Shown here: positions 5,632 to 12,283 of the stretch, piece by piece
How the letters are laid out: each line of letters begins with the position of its first letter
Position numbering within the stretch: the stretch's first letter is position 1
NCBI GenBank assembly: GCA_034668785.1
Contig: JAXDOS010000102.1
Coordinates: 1 to 13,307, forward strand
DNA length: 13,307 bases
From: CANKHA01 sp034668785
GTDB taxonomy: Bacteria; Pseudomonadota; Alphaproteobacteria; Rhizobiales; Xanthobacteraceae
Direction of reading: 5' to 3'
Program-made: the position numbers and the translations under genes
The notes under the pieces: generated by a model
What the model was told of the DNA's origin: nothing
Databases searched by the model: none
Seen by the model: the letters and a program-made list of their open reading frames with translations, nothing else

Positions 5632-8184
5632 ATGATATCGCATAGGAAACGGCTGCGCGTCTTTCTTTTCTCTTCGCTCTTGGCGATCGCCGTGGCGGCG
5701 TCTCCTGTCGCCGACGCCGCGACCTTCCTCGTCATCAACAACGATGGCGCCGGCGAAGGGTTCAATGACCCGACTCCCGCAAGCCCGGTCGGGGGGAATA
5801 CCGGCACGACGATCGGGGCGCAGCGGCTTATGGCGTTTCAGCGCGCCGCCGACATCTGGGGTGGACTTCTCGCCAGTGCCGTAACTATCCGGGTCCGTGC
5901 TCAGTTCGATCCGCTGACATGCAGTGCCAGTTCAGCGGTTCTCGGCTCGGCCGGTCCTACCCTTATTTTTCGCGACTTTACCGGGGCGCCCGTACTTCAC
6001 ACTTGGTATGCCGTCGCCTTAGCCAATGCCCTGCATGGGAGCGATCTCGACCCTGCGGATGACATCGACGCCACATTCAATAGCAATCTCGGCAACTCCG
6101 GCTGCCTGACGTCGTCCGGCTGGTATTATGGGCTGGACGGGAACGGTCCGAGCAACCGGATCGATTTCGTTAGCGTCCTCCTGCACGAGTTGGGCCACGG
6201 GCTGGGCTTCCTGACCTTCGTCGATCTGAACACGGGAAAAAAGAATTCGGGTTTTGATGACGCCTACATGCGCTTCCTCGAAAGTCATGGCGCCAGCCCG
6301 CCAGACTATCCCAGCATGAGCGATGCCCAACGCGTCGCGGCGAGCATAGCCACAGGGAACCTGCATTGGACGGGCCCCAACGTCAGGGCGGCAAGCGGAG
6401 TCCTGACAGCCGGTAAGGTGGGCGACCATGTCCGGATGTTCGCTCCCAATCCTCAGCAGCCGGGCTCCTCGGTGTCGCATTGGGATACAGCGCTCACGCC
6501 CAACCAGGTCATGGAACCGAACTATACCCAGCCGCTTCAGAACCCAGGCCTGGAGCTTCCGCTCTTTCAGGACATTGGATGGACGTTATTATCATCGCCG
6601 CCGCCCGCCGCGCTTCAGGTCACTCCCACAGCCGATGTTGCTGCGTCGGGGCCCCCGGGCGGGCCATTCACACCCAACTCGTTCCAGTACCAATTGAGTT
6701 CGTCGACCGGCAGCGTCGATTTTTCCATCTCGGGGATACCGAGTTGGCTGACCGCTTCCTTCACCTCTAGTACGGCGACGACGACACCCATCACCGTCAC
6801 CTTTTCGGTCAACGCCAGTGCCAACGGGCTGACCGTCGGCACCTACGGTCCCACCACCATCAGTTTCACCAACACTACGAACGGCCAAGGCAGTACGACA
6901 CGAAGTGCAACGCTGAACGTGACAACGCCTGCGCTTGTCGTTTCGCCTGCGTCCGACATTGCCGCGTCAGGCCCTCAGGGGGGCCCGTTTGGGCCATCTT
7001 CGTTTCAGTACCAGGTCAGCGCCACGGCCGGCTCACTGACCTATTCGATTAACGGGCTTCCGAGCTGGCTCAATGCGTCATCCACCGCTGGGTCGGTCGG
7101 CACCTCCGGAACGACCGTCACTTTCACCGTAAATGCAAGCGCAAACGGACTGGCATCGAATCTCTATGGTCCCGCTACCATCAACTTCACAAACACGACC
7201 AATGGCGCTGGCAACACCAGCCGCATTGCCAGGCTGACGGTGAATCCGCGCGCATGCGAGGCTTCAGCCAAACTTCCCGAGTTCAACGCTGACGGCAAGA
7301 GCGACGTGGCCTTTCAAAACGATTCCGGGGCGGTTGGAGTCTGGCAACTGAATGGCGGTGCCGTCGCCTCCGCCGCTACCGTGGGTAATGCCCCCGCCGG
7401 TTGGCGCCTGGTTGGCATCGGCAATCTCAACGGTGATGGCGCGAGCGATCTTCTGTGGCGGCATAGCTCGGGCACGCTCGGCGTTTGGTTCATGAACGGC
7501 AGCTCGGTCGTGAGCGCCACCAACATCGCGACGGTCGGCAACGACTGGCACGTGGTGGGTGTCGGGGACCTGGATGGAGATGGCAAGGCCGACATCCTAT
7601 GGCGGCATGATTCCGGCGTGGTCGGCTATTGGCTGATGAACGGCACGACCGTCCTCGCCGCCGGCAACATCGGAACGGTCGATAATCAGTGGCGTCTGGT
7701 CGGCATCGGCGACCTCAACGCCGATGGCAAGATCGATTTCGTGTGGGTTCATGATTCCGGTGCGGTGGGAGTCTGGCTGATGAACGGCCCGTCGATTACA
7801 ACGGCGGCGACTGCCGGCACTGCCCCTGCCGGTTGGCATGTCGTGGGAATCGGGAACCTCGACGGCGATGGCGCGAGCGACCTCTTATGGCGCCATGATT
7901 CAGGAGCCGTCGGGGTTTGGTTCATGAACGGCGCCTCGGTCACCGGCGCGTCGACGATTGCGACGATCGGGAACGATTGGCATGTGGTCGCTGCCGGAGA
8001 CATCAATGGCGACGGCAAGGCCGACATTCTGTGGCGGCACGATTCCGGTATGGTCGGATATTGGCTGATGAACGGCACGGCCGTCTTATCCGCCGGCAAC
8101 CTCTCAGCGCCAGGCAACGACTGGCACATTGTCGGGGGCGAGCACGACCACCCGGTTGCGCCTCTTGGGCCAGGGCCTTGTTGA
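5632..8184 (+). CDS. Secreted metalloprotease-like protein with Ig-like and FG-GAP/VCBS repeats (850 aa)
   Basis: The ATG at 5632 is chosen for GGAG six bases upstream and for the basic start of the signal peptide (MISHRKRLRV, hydrophobic to about residue 28, ending VADA). The in-frame ATG at 5605, overlapping the previous stop, would add nine residues but lacks a Shine-Dalgarno sequence. The N-terminal domain (about 30-320) has the zinc motif HELGHGLGF with His185, Glu186 and His189. Further on come SHWD (His283) and VMEP (Met294), recalling a distal ligand and a Met-turn. Two Ig-like repeats of about 107 residues follow (327-433 and 434-540). Six FG-GAP/VCBS repeats come next (548-840) with D-x-D/N-x-D-G-x-x-D loops such as DLDGDGKAD, presumably forming a calcium-binding beta-propeller. 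A protease role is inferred from the zinc motif only. It is the last gene of the rightward set. Confidence 0.85.
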   Translation: MISHRKRLRVFLFSSLLAIAVAASPVADAATFLVINNDGAGEGFNDPTPASPVGGNTGTTIGAQRLMAFQRAADIWGGLLASAVTIRVRAQFDPLTCSASSAVLGSAGPTLIFRDFTGAPVLHTWYAVALANALHGSDLDPADDIDATFNSNLGNSGCLTSSGWYYGLDGNGPSNRIDFVSVLLHELGHGLGFLTFVDLNTGKKNSGFDDAYMRFLESHGASPPDYPSMSDAQRVAASIATGNLHWTGPNVRAASGVLTAGKVGDHVRMFAPNPQQPGSSVSHWDTALTPNQVMEPNYTQPLQNPGLELPLFQDIGWTLLSSPPPAALQVTPTADVAASGPPGGPFTPNSFQYQLSSSTGSVDFSISGIPSWLTASFTSSTATTTPITVTFSVNASANGLTVGTYGPTTISFTNTTNGQGSTTRSATLNVTTPALVVSPASDIAASGPQGGPFGPSSFQYQVSATAGSLTYSINGLPSWLNASSTAGSVGTSGTTVTFTVNASANGLASNLYGPATINFTNTTNGAGNTSRIARLTVNPRACEASAKLPEFNADGKSDVAFQNDSGAVGVWQLNGGAVASAATVGNAPAGWRLVGIGNLNGDGASDLLWRHSSGTLGVWFMNGSSVVSATNIATVGNDWHVVGVGDLDGDGKADILWRHDSGVVGYWLMNGTTVLAAGNIGTVDNQWRLVGIGDLNADGKIDFVWVHDSGAVGVWLMNGPSITTAATAGTAPAGWHVVGIGNLDGDGASDLLWRHDSGAVGVWFMNGASVTGASTIATIGNDWHVVAAGDINGDGKADILWRHDSGMVGYWLMNGTAVLSAGNLSAPGNDWHIVGGEHDHPVAPLGPGPC
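7273..8142 (+). repeat. Six FG-GAP/VCBS coding repeats arranged as two triplets
   Basis: There are six units of 46-50 residues, each with a D/N-G-D/A-D-G-K/A loop, an LW(R)HDSG element and a GVW or GYW-x-MNG element. The units follow an ABC-ABC order: DGASDLLW recurs in units 2 and 5, DGKADILW with GYWLMNGT in units 3 and 6. The equivalent codons at 7441 and 7873 lie 432 bp apart, showing that three blades were duplicated together. Confidence 0.75.
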
Positions 8185-8226
8185 TGGGGACGTAGATTTA
8201 GGAGGCGCGGGTATGTCCGTCTGTCG

Positions 8227-9171
8227 TTATCCTAGTTCTTCGCCTGAATCCCGGACGCGCCCCATCCGGTGCAGCTTGAGCATCGTGTAGACTGTTGTGT
8301 TGGCAGGGGTTGGCAGCTTGAGCGCGCGGCCGAGCTCAACGACTTTGCCGGCGAGCCAATCGAGCTCGATGCGGTTGCCGCGTTCGAGATCATGCAGCAG
8401 CGACGCCTTGAAACCCGGCGGCGTGGTGTCGGCAAACTGTAGCCGCTCTTCCGCAAAATCCGCCGGCAGGGCGATACCCTGAGCACGCCCGATCGTCACC
8501 ACTTCCTGCATCAGGTTGAAGAAGAAGGCGCGGGTGTCAGGATCGGCAAGAATAGGACCAAGCGGCAGCCGCATGGCGCCGGTCGCACCCGAGAGCCCGA
8601 CCAGGAATGTAAATTTTTTCCAGCGATCGACGTTGATGTCGTCGGACAGCGCGGCATCGATATCGGCGGCCTTTGCCGCCTCAACGAACATCGTGAGGGG
8701 CGCATCAGCGGTGCCGTCCGTGCGTCCACATTTCATTTGCGCGAAGGGGCTGGTGTGCTTGATGACGCCCGGTGCGGATATAACCGTCGCCATATGAGTA
8801 GTGCCGCCGGCCACGTGATCCGCGCCGAGGATCGGCGCAAGGCGTTCGACGCTGTCGACGCCATTCTGCAAGGTGATGAGGCGGGTCTCTCGCCCGACAA
8901 GCGGACGCGCGGCCTCAGCGGCGGTTTCGGTGTCCCATAGTTTCACCGCGAACAGCACGATGTCGACCGGGCCGACTTCTTCTGGATGGGCGGTCGCGTT
9001 GACGTTCTTGATATGAAGATTGCCGAGCGTGCTTTCGATCACCAGGCCGTTGCTGCGGATCGCAGCAAGATGCGCGCCGCGGGCAATGAAACTGACGTCA
9101 TGCCCTGCAGCGGCAAGCCTTACGCCGAAATAACCGCCGACCGCTCCGGCCGCCATGATCGCGATCCGCAT
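8227..9171 (-). CDS. Ketopantoate reductase (ApbA/PanE) family oxidoreductase
   Basis: The 314-residue product has an N-terminal Rossmann domain and a C-terminal helical domain, the usual length for 2-dehydropantoate 2-reductase family proteins. The start at 9171 is chosen over 9195 because GGGGCGAGG lies just upstream and the frame begins directly with the dinucleotide-binding strand (MRIAIMAAGAVGG). Recognisable elements are FAVKLWDTE (Lys77), TLQNGVDS (Asn103), DRWKKF (Lys186, matching the catalytic lysine) and RIELDWLAGK with the conserved acidic residue. Oddities: the first glycine of GxGxxG is Ala7, and the two asparagines that follow the catalytic lysine in E. coli PanE are Leu190 and Ser194. 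It therefore belongs to the family but may reduce a 2-oxoacid other than ketopantoate, so no symbol is given. It is transcribed alone, downstream of a terminator, and convergent with the metalloprotease-like gene. Confidence 0.85.
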   Translation of the reverse strand: MRIAIMAAGAVGGYFGVRLAAAGHDVSFIARGAHLAAIRSNGLVIESTLGNLHIKNVNATAHPEEVGPVDIVLFAVKLWDTETAAEAARPLVGRETRLITLQNGVDSVERLAPILGADHVAGGTTHMATVISAPGVIKHTSPFAQMKCGRTDGTADAPLTMFVEAAKAADIDAALSDDINVDRWKKFTFLVGLSGATGAMRLPLGPILADPDTRAFFFNLMQEVVTIGRAQGIALPADFAEERLQFADTTPPGFKASLLHDLERGNRIELDWLAGKVVELGRALKLPTPANTTVYTMLKLHRMGRVRDSGEELG

Positions 9172-9233
9172 GATGCCTCGCCCCTTCGCTCGCATCCGCG
9201 AACGGCTGTACCTTAGGCGGCTTATATACCAAA

Positions 9234-9259
9234 GGCCGGAGCGATGGTTCGCTCCGGCC
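9234..9259 (-). terminator. Hairpin terminator of the L,D-transpeptidase gene
   Basis: A perfect 11-bp stem (GGCCGGAGCGA with TCGCTCCGGCC) closes a 4-base loop. On the minus strand it is followed by TTTGG and an A/T-rich stretch. It lies 26 bp past the stop of the L,D-transpeptidase gene and before the start of the PanE-family gene on the same strand, so it probably separates the two transcripts. The T-run is short, so termination may be inefficient. Confidence 0.7.
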
Positions 9260-9285
9260 CTAGTAATCGTAGCTCGCGCGAGGAA

Positions 9286-10029
9286 TTAATAAACGCCGCT
9301 GACCCTGATATCGGCCAGCGCTGCCGACGGCGCGATGCGCTCGCGGCCAGCTACGGTCGGCACATCACGGACTCCGGCAGGGAGCACGACCACCTTGGCG
9401 CCGACGTTGACGCGACTATACAGATCAATCACATCCTCGTTCAGCATTCGGATGCAGCCGCTGGAAACGTTATGCCCGATGGTGGAGGGCGCGTTGGTGC
9501 CATGGATGCGATAGACAGTACCGCCGATATACATGGCGCGGGCGCCGAGCGGATTGCCGGGGCCTCCGGCCATGAAGCGCGGCAGATAGGGCTGACGGGC
9601 GATCATTTCCGCCGGCGGAATCCAATCCGGCCATTCCGCCTTGCGTTCGACGCTCTTGACGCCGGACCAGGTGAAGCCTTCGCGGCCGACGCCGATGCCG
9701 TAGCGCATCGCCTTGCCGCCGCCGAGCACGTAATAGAGATAAGTGTTCGGCGTATCGACGACGATGGTGCCCACTGGCTCGCGCGTCGGATAATTGACGA
9801 TCTGCCGCCGGAGATGTTCCGGTATTGCCACGGAGTCTTCAGGCTCGGCGACGACGGATTCCTCGGGCATCTGCTGCGGCATGACCTGCTGGAAGATGGC
9901 AGCGGGATAAGGCGACGACGGCGCATTATAGGCGAGCGATTGCGCCAGGGCCGGCTGCATTGCGAAGACCGCTCCGGCGGTCGCTAGAATTGCTCCGACG
10001 GAACGGAAACGAGTGATGGAGTTGTGCAT
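9286..10029 (-). CDS. Secreted L,D-transpeptidase (YkuD domain)
   Basis: The 247-residue protein has a signal peptide (hydrophobic about 10-24, ending PALA, cleavage near residue 29), a Pro/Gln-rich linker, and a YkuD-type catalytic domain at about 85-217. The active-site signature is complete: His176 in HGTNAPSTIGHN and the nucleophile Cys192 in SSGCIRM, with Arg194. Family members form 3-3 cross-links in peptidoglycan or attach proteins such as lipoproteins or outer-membrane barrels to it, in the periplasm. The start has AGAGGGTGTC before the ATG. The C-terminal extension (about 218-247) is short and unremarkable. The gene is divergent from aroE across 256 bp and ends at a hairpin terminator. 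The specific cross-linking or anchoring role cannot be told from sequence. Confidence 0.92.
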   Translation of the reverse strand: MHNSITRFRSVGAILATAGAVFAMQPALAQSLAYNAPSSPYPAAIFQQVMPQQMPEESVVAEPEDSVAIPEHLRRQIVNYPTREPVGTIVVDTPNTYLYYVLGGGKAMRYGIGVGREGFTWSGVKSVERKAEWPDWIPPAEMIARQPYLPRFMAGGPGNPLGARAMYIGGTVYRIHGTNAPSTIGHNVSSGCIRMLNEDVIDLYSRVNVGAKVVVLPAGVRDVPTVAGRERIAPSAALADIRVSGVY

Positions 10030-10285
10030 GACACCCTCTTGATTTCCGTATTCATTCCACGGACCAATCGCGGGCGGGGTTCAAAGTTCCGGAACAATCT
10101 TTTCCTGGATTGTCAATTGTTAACGGAACGATTCAGATGCGAGCGCGTTGGAGGTAAAGTCGCCTTGCGCAGCAATTGCTCTGCGCGACGCGTCCTTCTC
10201 TATGCATCCGTTTCTATGCGCTGTTACGCAGTGCGCGCTCTCCCTTCACCTTGCCAAACGGATGGAGAAGCCCATAGATGTCGGC
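10030..10285. promoter_or_regulatory. Divergent intergenic region between L,D-transpeptidase and aroE
   Basis: These 256 bp hold no supportable gene and should carry both promoters. A GCGCAG/CTGCGC inverted repeat (10167-10172 and 10181-10186) encloses an 8-base loop with CAATTG at its start and could form a hairpin in the aroE leader. TTGTCA at 10110-10115 is a possible -35 element towards aroE, with only a poor -10 (TCAGAT at 10133). Confidence 0.35.
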
Positions 10286-11140
10286 ATGAATGAAGGTTTC
10301 CGCGCTGTCTGCGTGATTGGATGGCCAGCCGGCCATTCGCGTTCGCCGCTAATTCATAATTATTGGATCAAACGTCACGGCTTCACCGCGGAGTATCGGC
10401 GCGAGGCGGTCCCCCCCGACGCTTTTCCGGAGTTCGTCGCGACACTACAAGACCGAGGCTATGTCGGAGCCAACGTCACCTTACCCCATAAGGAAGCCGC
10501 GCTCGCGCTCTCGGAGCCGGACGACAGGGCACGCGCCATAGGTGCCGCGAACACTCTTTGGCTGGAAGGCAACCGCCTGCGCTCCACCAATACCGATGTC
10601 GAGGGTTTCGTCGAAAATCTCGACGCCGCGACGCCGCGATGGGATGCCGGTCTCGAAACCGCGATCGTGCTCGGCGCAGGCGGCGCCGCGCGGGCGATTG
10701 TTTTCGCGCTGCTTGATCGCGGTGTCACGCGGGTTCATGTCGTCAACCGCAGTTTCGAACGCGCCGAGGCGCTTCGCACGCGTTTCGGCGATAGAGTGAA
10801 CCCGGCGCGGTGGGAGGAGATGACGGGGCTCCTCGGAGGATCCCACCTTCTGGTCAATACGACATTGTTGGGAATGACGGGGCAACCTGAACTCATGGTC
10901 AACTTGGACCGGTTGCCGGATAGCGCGGTCGTCGCCGATATCGTTTATGTGCCCTTGGAAACGCCGTTGCTGACGGCGGCGAAAAATCGCGGGTTGCGCA
11001 CTGCCGACGGGCTCGGGATGCTGCTGCATCAGGCCGTGCGCGGCTTCTCGCTGTGGTTCGGCGTGCGTCCGGAGGTATCTGCGGAATTGCGGGCCCTGGT
11101 CGAAGCCGACCTTAAGCAAGGACCGGCAGCGGAACGCTAG
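10286..11140 (+). CDS. aroE: Shikimate dehydrogenase (NADP+)
   Basis: The enzyme reduces 3-dehydroshikimate to shikimate in the chorismate pathway, in the cytoplasm. With the ATG at 10286 the product is 284 residues, the usual AroE length. An in-frame ATG at 10262 would add eight residues. Neither has a good Shine-Dalgarno sequence, so the start is uncertain. Diagnostic residues are all present: Ser18 and Ser20 in SRSPLIHN, Lys69 in NVTLPHKE (catalytic), Asn89 in GAANTL, Asp104 in NTDVEGF (catalytic partner), the NADP-binding GAGGAARA loop from Gly130, and the NRS basic patch at 154-156. NTTLLGM, the YVPLETPLL strand and DGLGMLLHQA complete the C-terminal part. There is no sign of damage. The gene stands alone between the divergent transpeptidase gene and a secreted-protein gene, with no other aromatic-pathway gene nearby in the window. 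Confidence 0.95.
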   Translation: MNEGFRAVCVIGWPAGHSRSPLIHNYWIKRHGFTAEYRREAVPPDAFPEFVATLQDRGYVGANVTLPHKEAALALSEPDDRARAIGAANTLWLEGNRLRSTNTDVEGFVENLDAATPRWDAGLETAIVLGAGGAARAIVFALLDRGVTRVHVVNRSFERAEALRTRFGDRVNPARWEEMTGLLGGSHLLVNTTLLGMTGQPELMVNLDRLPDSAVVADIVYVPLETPLLTAAKNRGLRTADGLGMLLHQAVRGFSLWFGVRPEVSAELRALVEADLKQGPAAER

Positions 11141-11229
11141 ATCCGTGACCTGAGGGAATAAGGATAAGAGCCGGGGGTTACCCGTAATCGACAGACCGGA
11201 AAGTAGCCGGCGCAATGTGGGAGAAAAGC

Positions 11230-11844
11230 ATGACCGCGATGACAACAAGGATTTTGACCGCCGTCGCCCTCATAACCGCGTTTGCGGTTTCATCGGCTCA
11301 AGCACAGCCGCAGACAGTAGCTGTAAGTGGCACAATCAGCGGTGTCGATGGCCCAGTCATCCTCGTCAAGCAGCGCGACGGCAGCGAAGCGAAAGTGACG
11401 CTCCCGGATAATGTGACTGTGTCCGGCGTCGTCAAAAAATCCATAACCGACATCAAGCCCGGAGATTTTCTCGGCGTCGGCGCCATACCGCAACCTGATG
11501 GCAGCCAGCGCGCGATGCGGGTGAGCATTTTTGCGGAAGCGCAGCGCGGCACCAATGAGGGACACTATCCGTGGACCGGGGCGCCAAATGGCACGATGAC
11601 CAACGCCACCGTCGGCACCAGCGTTACCTCGGTCGATGGGCAGGTGCTGATGATGAAATATAAGGACGGAGAAAAGAAGATCGTCGTCACGCCGGAAACA
11701 CAGATCACCACGAATGTTCCGGGAAATAAGAACGAGCTTAAGCCAGGCGCCAACGTCAGGATTGCCGCTGCGACGAAGAAGCCCGATGGCAGCTTCGAAG
11801 CCAGCCGCATCAGTGTTGGCCGCGACGGCGTCGTGCCGCAGTAG
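11230..11844 (+). CDS. Secreted protein with two tandem DUF5666-like units (204 aa)
   Basis: The ATG at 11230 has GGGAG six bases upstream. The frame could open 15 bp earlier, but without a ribosome site. A signal peptide (hydrophobic about 8-21, ending AQA, cleavage near residue 25) is followed by two similar units of about 70 residues. The first (about 33-100) shows VDGPVILVKQRDG, TDIKPGDF and QPDGSQRAMRVSIF. The second (about 128-198) shows VDGQVLMMKYKDG, NELKPGANV and KKPDGSFEASRISVG. This pattern resembles DUF5666-type small beta-barrels, an assignment made by eye. The function is unknown. It lies 89 bp after aroE on the same strand and could share its transcript, but no functional link is apparent. 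Confidence 0.75.
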   Translation: MTAMTTRILTAVALITAFAVSSAQAQPQTVAVSGTISGVDGPVILVKQRDGSEAKVTLPDNVTVSGVVKKSITDIKPGDFLGVGAIPQPDGSQRAMRVSIFAEAQRGTNEGHYPWTGAPNGTMTNATVGTSVTSVDGQVLMMKYKDGEKKIVVTPETQITTNVPGNKNELKPGANVRIAAATKKPDGSFEASRISVGRDGVVPQ

Positions 11845-12112
11845 CGGCATAGGCGAAACTCACCAGATCGCTGATCTCGGAACGCCGGACCGTGTCCTCG
11901 TAGTCGTGCGCACTCACTTCGCCGATTCATTTTCGTCGGCGATCAAGAATTAGGCGATTGCTTAATCCTGAGGCTCCGTTCGCCTGAGCGGTGCGCCTTT
12001 TCCTTGAAAAACTTACAAAAACCATCTGGCTTGCTCCTCAGGCCCTTGGCACGTGTGTTGCAGACCCTTCCGGCAAAGCTGGTTTCGAACCGGCTCCATG
12101 GGGGTGTCCGTT

Positions 12113-12268
12113 ATGTCCACATTCGACAATCCGTTCGATGCCGCGCGAGCCTTGAACCGCAGCGGATGCGCCTGCAGCCGCCATGCAACCGAAGCCGATC
12201 ATGCACGCGATACGCAAGCCACCCTGCAATGCGTGCCGGTCGAGAGCCAAAATTTGAGCGAGGACTAG
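12113..12268 (+). pseudogene. N-terminal leader of the solute-binding protein gene, ended by an in-frame TAG
   Basis: From the ATG at 12113 (GGGGG eight bases upstream, with an in-frame ATG also at 12098) the frame reads a 51-residue Cys/His-containing leader (GCACSRHATEADH) and stops at TAG 12266-12268. The same frame then continues without interruption as the solute-binding protein (RYENVVASAVLRA and onward). From memory, related proteins of Bradyrhizobium-type bacteria have a comparable Cys-rich leader joined directly to this sequence, often with a lysine (AAG) near the TAG position. The simplest explanation is one base substitution making an amber codon. If the downstream GTG is the native start, this stretch would be a short leader ORF instead. 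Confidence 0.55.
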
Positions 12269-12283
12269 CGCTACGAGAATGTC

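Noticed and set aside
8205..8291. A 25-codon ORF from ATG 8213 with an AGGAGG motif upstream.
   Set aside because: It is very short, mostly antisense to the PanE-family gene, and shows no coding features. The AGGAGG is probably coincidental.
10148..10285. An upstream TTG start extending aroE by 46 residues.
   Set aside because: The added sequence resembles no AroE N-terminus. The family normally starts a few residues before the CVIGWP strand.
11920..11941. CGCCGA/TCGGCG inverted repeat after the DUF5666-like gene, considered as a terminator.
   Set aside because: Only a 6-bp stem with a 10-base loop and no T-run follows, which is too weak to call.
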